From NCBI RefSeq assembly GCF_014762685.1, contig NZ_JABURM010000008.1, forward strand, positions 186,001-250,000: 64,000 nt of DNA. Reading direction: 5' to 3'. The translations under genes and the position numbers were made by a program. This document shows, piece after piece, positions 7,080 through 17,086 of this stretch. This DNA comes from Gracilimonas sp. (GTDB lineage Bacteria; Bacteroidota; Rhodothermia; Balneolales; Balneolaceae). The notes beneath the pieces are model-generated. The model did no database searches and was not told the DNA's origin. It saw only the letters and a program-made list of their open reading frames with translations. Numbering within the stretch: the first letter of the stretch is position 1; each line of letters begins with the position of its first letter.

Positions 7080-9569
7080 TTAGTCGTCGCCATCAAGAAT
7101 ATCTTCAATTCTGTATTGGGCATCTTCTAAATGTGTTCTTGTCGCGCGGTCGAAGCCTCCGCTTCCAAGTGCACGATCAATATCACGATTTAAAATATTA
7201 AGCTGATTTCTTACAATCGGATGAATATCGGATTGATTCACATTCACAGACGGGCCAAACCATCCGCCGCCTACTTCATCGGCCGACATCAGTTCTTCCA
7301 TCTCGTCAATATAGGCGCGTTGCAGGTTTCTGCGATATACATCTATATTTTCGTTTGCACGCACTTCACTGAAAATACCATTACGTACATCATCCATCAT
7401 TTCGAATGCGGTATAGGTTTCTTCATCAGATCTTTTTTCATACTCAATTAATCTGGCTATGCGTTGTGCACTTGTCAGTCTTGAGAGTACACTGGCTTGA
7501 GCACCTCTGAAGTTTTCAATAACCGAAGCTTCATTTATACGATCAAGAATTTCATCATTGATCGCCCATGTAGGAGAACTAAAAGCATGTGTCTGAAGGA
7601 ACTTCATAGCGCGTTGTTGCCTTTCCTTTTCAACCGGAGTGTAAACAACGCCTTCCTGTTCAAATGTTTTTTCATCCTCATAAACTCCACCAACATTATT
7701 TAGCACGTGTCCCATATACCTGTTCCACTGTCCGATAATATTGCTATAGAGCTCACTCAATTCAGTAAAGTCTTCGCCTTCTTCTTCAATCCAATCAATG
7801 AGATTCTCAGTGATAATCTGGAGGTTAGCTATACCAAGTTCGCTGGCTCTCATAGCATCGTTGGTAAGATCTTCAGTTTGTACACGAGGATCACTTCCAC
7901 CGCTTCCATAGAAATATCGCGGATCATCGGCGCGTTCCCTGGTCCATACATTTAGAGTAGCTTCGATTTCTTCATCACTCATATCATCAGGAAACCAAGT
8001 ATATCCCCATTTAGCAGCCCACTTATCGTAAGTGCCAACTGCAGGATAGAAATTGGTAACCCCATCACCGGGTTGGGCAACGTAGTTAAAACGGGCGTAA
8101 TCCATAATTGATGGAGCAGTTCCGTGTTCACTTGTAAAGCCAGGTGACCTCAGGTCATCTACTGAATAAGCAAAACTCGATCCCATATTATGAGGGAATC
8201 CAAGCGTATGCCCAACTTCGTGAGCTGATACAAACCGAATCAATTCACCCATAATATCATCATCAAACTCTACTCCACGAGCATCTGGGTTTGCAGCCGA
8301 AGTTTGAATAAAGAACCAGTTACGAAGCAAGTTCATAACATTGTGATACCAACCGATATCACTTTCCAAGATCTGACCTGTGCGTGGATCATGAACGTGA
8401 GGTCCATATGCGTTTTGTACCGGAGATGCAAAATAACGAATTACGGAATAACGTACATCTTCCGGGCTGAATTCAGGATCTTCTTCTTTTGTAGGAGGAA
8501 GTTTTCCTACGATTGCATTTTTAAATCCGGCTTCTTCAAAAGCCACTTGCCAGTCATTTACACCTTGAATAAGGTATTCTCTCCATTTTTTTGGAGTTGC
8601 AGGATCTACATAATAAACAATTGGGTTTTCCGGCTCCACTAACTCATCACTTTCACCTTCCAGCCATGCTTTGTAAGCTTCTTTGTCTTTCGGGATTAAC
8701 TTCCATCTTGTAATGTGACGAATTTGTCTGGCTTTTTGAGCTTCGTCAGTATATTCGGTCTTGGTCACACTGAAAAATCCAACTCTATCATCATGAGAAC
8801 GCGGCCTCATTTCCTCTTCAGGCAGTACGATCATACTGTGATTAACTTCCATTGAAATAGTTCCCGTAGAAGAATTAGATGGCGGCTGACCGGCATCATA
8901 AGTAAGCACATTACGGGCTTCTATATTCTTAGGGTAACTGTTAACGTGCTCAATAAAAGTACGGTCACTATCTAAGCGCCGAACTTGATAGGCTTTTCTC
9001 CGGCTGCTTTGCAAACCGAGTGATGGTATATCTGAAGTAAATAAACTGGTGATCTCAACCACAGACCCTGTTGAATCTTCGTTAAGCGCTTCGATATCAA
9101 AAGATGATATAATCGGCTCAAAGTTTGAGTTTTTAACGGCCTCAAAAATCGGTTCTTCCTCGGAAGCTACATTTTCAAAAGAAACATGTCGAAGTAAAAT
9201 CTTGTCATCCTTCTTTTCCCAGCGAATGACCTGAGTGTTTAATTTTTCACCGCCGTAACCTATATTATCAGCTGTTTTAGTCACACGGGTTACAAGAAGC
9301 ATCTCTTTTCCTAAATGCTCATCAGGGATTTCATAGTAATACTTGTCATCAACTTTATGGACATTGAATAGACCTTCGTCCGATTCAGCATCCTCAGTTA
9401 TAACATCGCTGAACTTCTTCATCTTATCATCACCGCCGGCTGTTTTGGTACTTCGTGATGGACGTTCAGACTCCGATACCGTTTCTGAAGATTTGCAACC
9501 CGAAATAACAAAGGCAAAGCTCAGAAATAGTACAGAGAATTTCATAAAAGTAAATTTTCCGTAATTCAT
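7080..9569 (-). CDS. Zinc-dependent metalloprotease lipoprotein (DUF5117/met-zincin type)
   Basis: 829 residues. The N-terminus has a lipoprotein signal (MKFSVLFLSFAFVISGC, lipobox ISGC), so the true start may be the inner ATG at 9545 rather than 9569. The catalytic zinc site HEVGHTLGFPH lies near residue 447, an extended HExxHxxGxxH metzincin-type motif, followed by SIMDYARFNYV, a Met-turn-like segment. The N-terminal domain is of the DUF5117 type and the C-terminal part resembles the conserved region of the Bacteroidota zinc-dependent metalloprotease family. It should act on the outer membrane or in the periplasm on proteins or peptides. It is flanked by its own promoter (9646-9677) and terminator (7021-7058), so it is monocistronic. 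Confidence 0.9.
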   Translation of the reverse strand: MNYGKFTFMKFSVLFLSFAFVISGCKSSETVSESERPSRSTKTAGGDDKMKKFSDVITEDAESDEGLFNVHKVDDKYYYEIPDEHLGKEMLLVTRVTKTADNIGYGGEKLNTQVIRWEKKDDKILLRHVSFENVASEEEPIFEAVKNSNFEPIISSFDIEALNEDSTGSVVEITSLFTSDIPSLGLQSSRRKAYQVRRLDSDRTFIEHVNSYPKNIEARNVLTYDAGQPPSNSSTGTISMEVNHSMIVLPEEEMRPRSHDDRVGFFSVTKTEYTDEAQKARQIRHITRWKLIPKDKEAYKAWLEGESDELVEPENPIVYYVDPATPKKWREYLIQGVNDWQVAFEEAGFKNAIVGKLPPTKEEDPEFSPEDVRYSVIRYFASPVQNAYGPHVHDPRTGQILESDIGWYHNVMNLLRNWFFIQTSAANPDARGVEFDDDIMGELIRFVSAHEVGHTLGFPHNMGSSFAYSVDDLRSPGFTSEHGTAPSIMDYARFNYVAQPGDGVTNFYPAVGTYDKWAAKWGYTWFPDDMSDEEIEATLNVWTRERADDPRYFYGSGGSDPRVQTEDLTNDAMRASELGIANLQIITENLIDWIEEEGEDFTELSELYSNIIGQWNRYMGHVLNNVGGVYEDEKTFEQEGVVYTPVEKERQQRAMKFLQTHAFSSPTWAINDEILDRINEASVIENFRGAQASVLSRLTSAQRIARLIEYEKRSDEETYTAFEMMDDVRNGIFSEVRANENIDVYRRNLQRAYIDEMEELMSADEVGGGWFGPSVNVNQSDIHPIVRNQLNILNRDIDRALGSGGFDRATRTHLEDAQYRIEDILDGDD

Positions 9570-9645
9570 ATTTCATATAAGTTTAATTATTAAAAAAACA
9601 GGCTCGTAAAGTGAGCTTAGTAAATAAGCTAATCAAGTCTTTAAT

Positions 9646-9677
9646 CAAAATTACTTTGTAAAAACTTATTTTTACAA
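9646..9677 (-). promoter_or_regulatory. Bacteroidota-type promoter for the metalloprotease gene
   Basis: Read on the minus strand, TTGT at 9674-9677 is followed after about 20 bases by TAATTTTG (9646-9653), a perfect TAnnTTTG -7 box. Spacing fits the -33/-7 promoter of this phylum. It lies about 75 bases upstream of the 9569 start. Confidence 0.5.
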
Positions 9678-9761
9678 CATCCTTCTACTGAAGAAATAAA
9701 AATATGCGGAACCAGCGAAAATCTTTCATCATAATTAGTCTGTATTAATTTTTAAAAACAT

Positions 9762-9789
9762 AAAAAAAGCACCGGAAATCCGATGCTTT
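9762..9789 (-). terminator. Rho-independent terminator after SusD
   Basis: Minus-strand stem AAAGCATCGG / CCGGTGCTTT (10 bp with one G-T pair, loop ATTT) followed by seven T. It sits 28 bases past the susD-like stop codon and closes the susC-susD unit. Confidence 0.9.
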
Positions 9790-9816
9790 TAAAATTTACG
9801 GTTCTAAACCAACAAT

Positions 9817-11193
9817 TTAGCAGGCGGGTCCCTGATAACTTGCGTTCTGGCATAGACTTGGGTTCGCGTCAATCTCACGGCGCGGGATCGGCAGCACTAA
9901 CTTAGGATCATCGTAATTACGAGTTCCAACAGTGCCTTGTGTTCTCTTGATGTCATGAAGTAACTGCCCTTCAAACATAAGCTCCAGCTTACGTTCTAAA
10001 AGAATATCATCCAGATTGAATTCAGTTGGTAATACGTAAAGAGGCAGGTTAACCCGATCCCTAATTTCATTCAAGTCATCGATCGGGTCTGCACCAACAT
10101 AAGGGGTTCCTTCACGATAGTTAGCTTCTGCACGGGTCAGGTACATCTCAGCGAGCCTGATTTGCTGCACGTTGCCATTAACACCGTCATTCCACTTACC
10201 TGATCGAAGTACTCCATCACTCGGATCATTATAGAAAAGATCGAGTCTGTCATCACCGGCCTCGTACTCATCAATATGTGCCTGATTGATGTCTATATCA
10301 CCACGGCTATCTGCGCTATAGAAAGTAAACATACTGTTTACTCCATCCTGTGCACTAACCTGCATAGAGAATATATCTTCTGAAGAATTCTCAACATTGT
10401 TGAATGCATCAGCATAAGTTCCCGTCAGGGAATAATTCTGGGATGAGATTACACGGTCAGCTTCCAACCTTGCATTGTCGTAATCTTCCATTTGAAGATA
10501 CACTCTCGATAGAACAGCACTTGCTACCATCGAGTTTGCATAGTATGAGCGCTCTGGATTAACATCAGGAAGTAGATCTTTAGCATCAGTGAGATCACTT
10601 ATTACCTGATCATAAACTTCACCTACAGTAGAGCGAGCAATATTGCTTGACTCATCAATACTTCTTGTCGGCGTCAGTACCAACGGCACACCTGCCTGAT
10701 CATTAGGTCCACCCGTTACGTACTGAGGTGCGTATAAACGAACTAGATCAAAGTAGATCATTCCTCTGATGAACTTGGCTTCACCTTCTACACGATCTCT
10801 TTCAGAACCTTCCAGCAAGTCAAGTCCATCCAATGCACTATTCGCAATGTTTATTGCATCATAGGCATCAATCCAGGTACTGGCTACATTACCATTATCA
10901 TACTCCTGTTCTTTAAGTCTAATTTGTCGGGGACTAAAAAAGGTACCAGAAAAATCAAACTCATCATTAGCTGCCAGAAAATCCGGTATCATAAGGAACC
11001 AGCCACCATAAAGGTCTCCGCCTCCTATTGCGTCATATGCACCAATCAATACAGACTTCACATTTTCCGCATTTGTAAGTGCCTCTTCGGCATCAATGGA
11101 TTGCTTCGGAGTCGTATCAAGCAAACCGTCACACGCTGAAAACAGAAATGAACTCAAGAAAAGTGCTCCTGCTATTAGTTTTAGTTTTTTCAT
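9817..11193 (-). CDS. SusD/RagB-family nutrient-binding outer-membrane lipoprotein
   Basis: 458 residues. Lipoprotein signal with lipobox FSAC (MKKLKLIAGALFLSSFLFSAC), then the helical TPR-like SusD fold. Conserved features include AKFIRGMIYFDLVRLYA near residue 140, the LAEMYLTRAEANYR segment in the second half, and the terminal LPIPRREIDANPSL motif typical of the family. SusD proteins sit on the cell surface and cap a SusC barrel, capturing glycans or peptides. Encoded 45 bases after the susC-like gene in the same direction and followed by a terminator, so a two-gene operon. Short for the family (often 480-600 residues). No glycoside hydrolase is nearby, while two secreted protein-type enzymes are, so peptide uptake is as plausible as glycan uptake. 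Confidence 0.92.
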   Translation of the reverse strand: MKKLKLIAGALFLSSFLFSACDGLLDTTPKQSIDAEEALTNAENVKSVLIGAYDAIGGGDLYGGWFLMIPDFLAANDEFDFSGTFFSPRQIRLKEQEYDNGNVASTWIDAYDAINIANSALDGLDLLEGSERDRVEGEAKFIRGMIYFDLVRLYAPQYVTGGPNDQAGVPLVLTPTRSIDESSNIARSTVGEVYDQVISDLTDAKDLLPDVNPERSYYANSMVASAVLSRVYLQMEDYDNARLEADRVISSQNYSLTGTYADAFNNVENSSEDIFSMQVSAQDGVNSMFTFYSADSRGDIDINQAHIDEYEAGDDRLDLFYNDPSDGVLRSGKWNDGVNGNVQQIRLAEMYLTRAEANYREGTPYVGADPIDDLNEIRDRVNLPLYVLPTEFNLDDILLERKLELMFEGQLLHDIKRTQGTVGTRNYDDPKLVLPIPRREIDANPSLCQNASYQGPAC

Positions 11194-11238
11194 AATCTTA
11201 TATAGTTTTTTTAAAAAATTTATCTGAATGAATCTGTT

Positions 11239-14200
11239 TTAGAAACCAATGTTTATACCAAAGGAAATGGTTCTGGCCTGCGGTGCAGAATAGAAATCAT
11301 TACCAATGTTCAGGTTATTAGACAGATCATAAAGGTCAGTGTTAACCTCTGGATCCCAACCTTCATAATCAGTAAAGGTCAGCAAATTTAATCCGGTCAT
11401 GTATATTCTGACATCTCTCAACTGCAATTTGGAAAGCAGGTCTTGAGGCAGGGTATATCCCAGTGTCACGGATTTGAGTCTCAGGTATGAACCGTCAGAA
11501 ATATATCTGGAAGATGGGTTACTACCATTTGAACCAAATAACCTTGCTTCAGGCACATCAGTTACATCCCCTGGTTCTTGCCAGCGATTAAGCTGATCTT
11601 TGGTTTGATTATCAAAGAAATCACCATTAGCTGACTGATAACGACCACCACCGTTGTAGATATCATTACCGGAAACAAACTGCAGTAAAACACCCAGATC
11701 AAAGTTTTTGTAATTGAAGTTATTCGTTAGCCCACCTACAAAATCAGGATTCGGATTACCTATCACAACATCATTGGCAGCTGAATAATCGTTGGTAGTT
11801 CCTGCATCGTAATCTTTACCATCTGCACTATGTACGTAATACAAGGCATCACCATTGTCAGGATCAACACCGGCATATTCTTTTCCGAACATAACAGCAA
11901 TTGGTTCGCCTTCAATGGCACGGTTAAGAAATCCGCCTTCAATAACCTGACCATCTAAGTCAGTGACTTTATTCTCATTGTATGCAATATTAAAGCTGGA
12001 ACTCCAACTGAAAACACCAACTGTATTTTGCGTATTGATCACAAACTCAAAACCTTTGTTTTCGAGCTCACCTACGTTTCTAAGTTGACTGGTATAACCT
12101 GTAGTTGCAGGTACGTTTACATTCAACAAAAGATCATCTGTTTTCTTAACGTAGTAATCGATCTCACCACCAATCCTGTCATCGAAGAAAGCAAAATCAA
12201 GACCAAAGTTGTACTGTGCAGTACGTTCCCACTTTAGATCCGGGTTAGGAGTCTGCGAAGGCACCAATCCAGAACTTCCGCCATATCCGGTTCCGCCATA
12301 AAGTCCGCGGGATGGAAAATTACCTACGTTAGAGTTACCTGTAAGACCGTAACTTGCTCTCAGTTTAAGGAAGCTAAGGGCGTCCAAATCGCTCAAAAAA
12401 TTCTCTTCAGACATGATCCATCCGGCAGAAACTGCTGGAAAGAAACCATATCTGGAGTTTTCACCAAAACGGGAGGAGCCATCTACACGAGCACTACCTG
12501 ATAACAGGTAACGGTCACTGAATTTATAATTCGCACGAGCAAAATAAGACAAATATTTATATTCCGTCTCAGTCGTGTTACCACCTGTTATTTCAGCTGC
12601 ACTGGCTAGCTTTCTAAAACTATCAGTTGGGAAATTTGTACCCGATACAAACGTTTGATATCGATCAGAGCTCTCAAAAGTCACACCAGCCACAGTGGTA
12701 AGCTGATGATTATCGTTAAACTGCTGATTCCAAGTCAGGTAGTTATTTAAGGTGTAATTCACCAAGTTTACCCATCGGGAATCACCGTAACCATTGGTGT
12801 TTTCCCCAACATTAGTATTGCTGTCTGCAAAATAATCCTCATTTTGAAAAAGCAGATCCAAACCGGCTTCACTTCTGAAAGCAAGATTACTCATGATCTC
12901 GTAATTTGCATAGAGATTGCCAATGTTTCTGAATACGGTCTGATTATTATTTACACCCTGAACATGTCTCAGGAAGTTGTAGTACAAGGTATTTTCGTTA
13001 GGAACATCACTGAAGCCAGTCAAATTACCATTCTCAAATTGAGGAGTGTACACTGGTGACATCGGAGGTTGTGCAATTGCCTGCAGGGGAGTTGAAAAGG
13101 CATTATCGTTAGAAACACGGATATTTTCAGTTCTGGAAAGACCAAGGTTCATTCCAACTTCAAATTTGTCGGAAGCAGTATGATCCAGATTTAACCTGGT
13201 ATTTATTCGGTTAAACTCATTTCCACGGATGATACCAATCTGATCACTGAAGCCACCGGATACAAAGAAACGGGTTTTCTCCGTACCGCCGCTTATTTGA
13301 ACACCAAAATCTGTATTGCTGGCATCTTGAAAAGATTCATCCTGCCAGTCTACATCTATCTCCCGATTTTGCCAATCAGTACCTTGAGCAAAGTAATCAA
13401 ACCAGTTATTTTCCAAATAAGCACCAGAAAGATCTCCAAAAGGCGACCGTTCAGCTGCTTCTGTAAATAACTCGATATATTCATCGGTGTTCAAAAATTC
13501 TACCCGGTTTGTTTCTGTACTGTATCCTCGTTCGTACGAAACATTTATTTGGGTATCTCCTGCCTGGCCTGATTTTGTAGTGATCAAAATCACCCCATTT
13601 GCTCCGCGTGAACCATAAATAGCGGCAGCAGATGCATCTTTAAGGATATCTACAGATTCAATGTCATCAATATTAAGATCCGCAAGAGGGTTTGTGTCAG
13701 CAGTTTGGGACTGACTTTCTGAAATCACCGGAATGCCATCAATCACATAAAGGGGTTGACTGCTTGCAGATACGGATGAGGTACCACGTACCCGAATATT
13801 AATACCCTGTCCTAGTTTTCCATTACTTTTCTGAATAAATACACCGGAAGTTTTACCCTGAAGTGCTGATTCAAAACTGTTTACCGGCACCTCTGCAAGT
13901 TCCTTGCTTTTAACACTTGCAATGTTTCCGGTCATGTCTTCCCGCACAATCGACCCAAAACCAACTACTACTACTTCATCAAGAAGTTGAGTATCTGTTG
14001 CAAGTTCTATATCAATTGTTCGCCGACCGTTAACAGCGACTTCCTGACGAACAAACCCTACACCTGAAAAAACAAGTGTACCGGTCTCAAATTCTTCGCT
14101 TGTTAGTTCTAATTCATATTCACCGTCCAGATTAGTGGCAGTACCTTTGTTGGTACCTTTAACCAAAACTGTAATACTGGGTAATGGTTCATTGTCTTCA

Positions 14201-14301
14201 GCAGAAACTACTACACCTGAAACTGTTTGTGCCTGTAGCGTCCCAACTGATACAAATAACAGCAACATAAAACAACTGCTGAGTTGGAGGAGCTTTTTCA
14301 T
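11239..14301 (-). CDS. SusC/RagA-family TonB-dependent outer-membrane transporter
   Basis: 1020 residues. Signal peptide ending TLQAQ, then a carboxypeptidase-regulatory-like domain (TVSGVVVSAEDNEPLPSITV, residues about 25-110), the SusC signature around residues 110-200 (DEVVVVGFGSIVREDMTGNI; PLYVIDGIPV), a plug ending AAIYGSRGANGVILITTKSG, and a 22-strand barrel ending with aromatic-rich ISFGINIGF. It imports substrates across the outer membrane with TonB energy, in complex with the SusD lipoprotein encoded just downstream. There is no FecR/anti-sigma N-terminal extension and no sigma/anti-sigma gene next to it, so regulation is not evident. Upstream 14302-14476 holds no clear -7 box. Confidence 0.95.
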   Translation of the reverse strand: MKKLLQLSSCFMLLLFVSVGTLQAQTVSGVVVSAEDNEPLPSITVLVKGTNKGTATNLDGEYELELTSEEFETGTLVFSGVGFVRQEVAVNGRRTIDIELATDTQLLDEVVVVGFGSIVREDMTGNIASVKSKELAEVPVNSFESALQGKTSGVFIQKSNGKLGQGINIRVRGTSSVSASSQPLYVIDGIPVISESQSQTADTNPLADLNIDDIESVDILKDASAAAIYGSRGANGVILITTKSGQAGDTQINVSYERGYSTETNRVEFLNTDEYIELFTEAAERSPFGDLSGAYLENNWFDYFAQGTDWQNREIDVDWQDESFQDASNTDFGVQISGGTEKTRFFVSGGFSDQIGIIRGNEFNRINTRLNLDHTASDKFEVGMNLGLSRTENIRVSNDNAFSTPLQAIAQPPMSPVYTPQFENGNLTGFSDVPNENTLYYNFLRHVQGVNNNQTVFRNIGNLYANYEIMSNLAFRSEAGLDLLFQNEDYFADSNTNVGENTNGYGDSRWVNLVNYTLNNYLTWNQQFNDNHQLTTVAGVTFESSDRYQTFVSGTNFPTDSFRKLASAAEITGGNTTETEYKYLSYFARANYKFSDRYLLSGSARVDGSSRFGENSRYGFFPAVSAGWIMSEENFLSDLDALSFLKLRASYGLTGNSNVGNFPSRGLYGGTGYGGSSGLVPSQTPNPDLKWERTAQYNFGLDFAFFDDRIGGEIDYYVKKTDDLLLNVNVPATTGYTSQLRNVGELENKGFEFVINTQNTVGVFSWSSSFNIAYNENKVTDLDGQVIEGGFLNRAIEGEPIAVMFGKEYAGVDPDNGDALYYVHSADGKDYDAGTTNDYSAANDVVIGNPNPDFVGGLTNNFNYKNFDLGVLLQFVSGNDIYNGGGRYQSANGDFFDNQTKDQLNRWQEPGDVTDVPEARLFGSNGSNPSSRYISDGSYLRLKSVTLGYTLPQDLLSKLQLRDVRIYMTGLNLLTFTDYEGWDPEVNTDLYDLSNNLNIGNDFYSAPQARTISFGINIGF

Positions 14302-14476
14302 AACTATTGATTTGTTAGGGTTAATATAAGTACCGCTACAATACTCTAATTTTTCATTAAATAAAACCTAAAATCTTATCCAAATGAGTCTGAGCGCTTC
14401 TTTTTAAGTCTTTTACAAACAAGCAAAACTGATCGTATGACCAGCTTTCTTTAATGAGTATGTGGATGAGGTATTG

Positions 14477-15352
14477 TTATCTCAAATGTTCTACAAACCA
14501 ACCCTCTGTCCAATCCAATACTTCTGAGAAAGGCTTGGGGAAGTCCTGATCTTCGAATGGGTGTCCCGCACCATATGTATGCGTACCGTTGGCCACTAAC
14601 CGAAGTTCTTTATCACGGGCTTCACATGCAATGTGCAGTTTTTCCGAATCGGTATAGGGAACGGATTCATCATCTCTGCCGTGAATAAACAAAGTGGGTA
14701 TGCGGAGTTCTTTCACCCGCTCTATTGCTATCACCCGGTCTGCATTATCTATCGAATCTTCATATACAACTTTTCCGACTTTCATTTTCTGGCCGGTACG
14801 GCTGTTTTCGATTTCGGTATATCCCTGTTTTTCCCAATCTTTTTTCATCTCCTCGGTCCAGCGCTCCCGGTAATCAGCTACTGCCGACCATGTCACCAAA
14901 CATTGAACCGGGTCATATTCAACCGCTGCCGATATTGCAGTATGCCCCCCACGGGAATGGCCAAGCAACCCAATAGTATCTGTATTTAAGCTGGAATGTT
15001 TGTCCGTGACCTCTCCTTTTTGAAGTGCATCAATCACTGTTCCAATATCATCGAGGTCTTGGGAAAAAGTCTCGCGCTCAAATAAATCCATCTCGGTGAA
15101 TTCGGTTTTATTTTCCCCAATACCATTTAAAGAAAAATTCATGGCAACTACTCCATATCCGGCTCGTGCCATTTCCTCACACACGTCCGGAAATGGGCCC
15201 CAATCTTTAAATCCTTTAAATCCATGCAGAAAAATAATCACCGGAAAACTTAATCCGTTTCTTGAAATAGGTGAATATAAATCATAGCGGATGGGTAACC
15301 CTTCAGTCGATTTTACCTGTCCGGATGATATTGAAATGCTGCTAACTTCCAT
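14477..15352 (-). CDS. Alpha/beta hydrolase (dienelactone-hydrolase/acyl-peptidase-like)
   Basis: 291 residues with no signal peptide, so cytosolic. The oxyanion region FLHGFKGFKDWGPF is near residue 45, the nucleophile elbow GHSRGG is near 135 (Ser in G-H-S-R-G), the acid is in HGRDDESVPY near 225, and the His in GTHTYGAGHPF near 258; together a complete catalytic triad of an alpha/beta hydrolase. The substrate is unknown; the family includes esterases, dienelactone hydrolases and peptidases. It ends the cluster rluB-hydrolase: 12 bases separate it from the pseudouridine synthase upstream, so the two are probably cotranscribed. Confidence 0.85.
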   Translation of the reverse strand: MEVSSISISSGQVKSTEGLPIRYDLYSPISRNGLSFPVIIFLHGFKGFKDWGPFPDVCEEMARAGYGVVAMNFSLNGIGENKTEFTEMDLFERETFSQDLDDIGTVIDALQKGEVTDKHSSLNTDTIGLLGHSRGGHTAISAAVEYDPVQCLVTWSAVADYRERWTEEMKKDWEKQGYTEIENSRTGQKMKVGKVVYEDSIDNADRVIAIERVKELRIPTLFIHGRDDESVPYTDSEKLHIACEARDKELRLVANGTHTYGAGHPFEDQDFPKPFSEVLDWTEGWFVEHLR

Positions 15353-15364
15353 GAAATAATTATT

Positions 15365-16198
15365 TTATTTACTCTTATTAAAATCCAAGGTGTCCAGTTT
15401 AACCAATTTTCGCATCGCATTAATTTCATTTTGCCGCAAAAATCTCCAGCGGCCCATAGGAACATCTTTAAGAGTGAGCCCGGCGTATTCAATCCGCTTG
15501 AGCTTGGTGACTACCGTTCCATGAAATTCAACCATCCGACGGATTAACCTATTGCGCCCTTCGAAAACGGACATTTCAAAAGTTGTGGGGTCATCTACAA
15601 ACTGAGTGATATTGTAACCTTTGGCGATCCCATCCTCCAGCTCCACTCCTTCAAGGAATTGTTCCAGCTGAGCTTCCGTCAGCGGTTTTTCGGTTCCAAC
15701 TTGGTAGGTTTTCCGAACGCTGTAACTGGGGTGCATTAAACGATGTGCCAAATCCCCGTCATTGGTTAAAATCAATAACCCGGTTGTATTCCGGTCCAAC
15801 CTTCCGACAGGATAAACCCTGTAACCGGTGGCATCCTCGATCTGATCCATCACGGTGGTGCGATCTTTTTCATCATCCGTGGTTGTAATCACATCTTTTG
15901 ATTTGTGAAGCAGCAGGTACACAAATGGTTCCAGGCTCAGGTTTTGCCCGTCAACTACCACGGTATCTTTTCGGCGGACTTTCGTCCCAAGCTCTGTGGT
16001 AACCTGACCATTCACTTGCACTTTCCCGGCTGAGATATACGTATCTGCCTCCCTGCGTGAGCAAAAGCCTGCGTGTGCTATAAATTTGTTAAGCCGTATT
16101 TCTTCCGTCTGCGAATAATTCTGGTCTACCTTGGCAGCCTTCTTATCATCCGCCTTATTTTTCGGCCTTCTCTTTCCTTTATTTTTATTATTGCTCAT
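15365..16198 (-). CDS. rluB: 23S rRNA pseudouridine synthase, RluB/RsuA family
   Basis: 277 residues: a basic N-terminal tail (about 30 residues, Lys/Arg/Asn rich), an S4 RNA-binding domain (IRLNKFIAHAGFCSRREAD, about 34-90), then the RsuA/RluB catalytic domain with VGRLDRNTTGLLILTNDGD, catalytic Asp135. It isomerises a specific uridine in rRNA; RluB targets helix 89-93 of 23S rRNA and is the expected member in this phylum. The start overlaps the scpB stop by ATGA (16195-16198), the very common scpB-rluB pairing, which supports the assignment. No obvious anomalies. Confidence 0.9.
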   Translation of the reverse strand: MSNNKNKGKRRPKNKADDKKAAKVDQNYSQTEEIRLNKFIAHAGFCSRREADTYISAGKVQVNGQVTTELGTKVRRKDTVVVDGQNLSLEPFVYLLLHKSKDVITTTDDEKDRTTVMDQIEDATGYRVYPVGRLDRNTTGLLILTNDGDLAHRLMHPSYSVRKTYQVGTEKPLTEAQLEQFLEGVELEDGIAKGYNITQFVDDPTTFEMSVFEGRNRLIRRMVEFHGTVVTKLKRIEYAGLTLKDVPMGRWRFLRQNEINAMRKLVKLDTLDFNKSK

Positions 16199-16959
16199 TC
16201 TTCCTCATCCGTAGTTTGGTCTTCTCCATTTTGTTCGGCGGGATTTTTTGATTTAGCCTGTTCCTCATTATTAGACATCGGGGCGTCCTCTTGTTCCCCG
16301 GTTTCATTTTCGTCCTGACCCTCTGCTTCCATTTCATCCATCATCAGCTGACGCTCCATCAATAACTGCCGGTGCTCCGCCATGTCATCATCTTTGAGGA
16401 TCTCGTCAATCTCACGCGGTTTCGGCAATTCATCTACCGAATTGATTCCGAAATGGGTTAAAAAATGCTTAGTGGTTCTGTACAGCAGCGGTTTCCCGGG
16501 ACTATCAGCGCGCCCTGAAACTTCAATAAGTGCCTTTTCCATCAGTTGGCGCAGAATATAGCCGGAGTCCACGCCGCGAATTTGATCTACTTCCGGCTTG
16601 GTAATGGGCTGGCGGTAGGCTACAATAGCCAGCGATTCAATAGCCGACTGAGACAATTTCCGGTATGCGTTCTCATGCTGAAAAACACTCAGCCAGTAAT
16701 GGTATTTCGTTTCGGTCACAAACGTATATCCCCCACCCAATAACTGAATGCGGAAACTGAGGCCGTTTTCATCATAGCGCTCGTTCAGCTTGTCCACAAA
16801 ATCCTGAACCGTATCTTCCGTGATCTCAATTTGTTCTTCATTCTCCACAATAATCTCGCGGATCTTGGACCCCGGAATCGGTTCGTCGCTGGCGAAAATC
16901 AGTGCTTCAATCACCGAAGAAAGCCGCGTGCCGTCAATAAATTCGTAATCGTTTTTCAT
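16195..16959 (-). CDS. scpB: Segregation and condensation protein B
   Basis: 254 residues. Two winged-helix domains: residues about 10-90 (LSSVIEALIFASDEPIPGSKI) and about 95-180, with the hallmark LSQSAIESLAIVAYRQPITKPEVDQIRGVDS and RTTKHFLTHFGINSVDELP. ScpB dimers bind ScpA and SMC to form the bacterial condensin that organises the chromosome. A C-terminal acidic/Gln-rich disordered tail of about 60 residues follows, longer than in Firmicutes and common here. scpA is not adjacent. Overlaps rluB by four bases. Confidence 0.95.
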   Translation of the reverse strand: MKNDYEFIDGTRLSSVIEALIFASDEPIPGSKIREIIVENEEQIEITEDTVQDFVDKLNERYDENGLSFRIQLLGGGYTFVTETKYHYWLSVFQHENAYRKLSQSAIESLAIVAYRQPITKPEVDQIRGVDSGYILRQLMEKALIEVSGRADSPGKPLLYRTTKHFLTHFGINSVDELPKPREIDEILKDDDMAEHRQLLMERQLMMDEMEAEGQDENETGEQEDAPMSNNEEQAKSKNPAEQNGEDQTTDEEE

Positions 16960-17086
16960 CTTTAAATCACAAAGTTCACAAAAATTTTACCAAAATATAT
17001 AGTTTATAAACATACGGAAACTGTAGCCCACCCAACAAGAACTAATTCCGGATTAAAAAATTAGTATTCAAGGTTTTGTGGTACAG

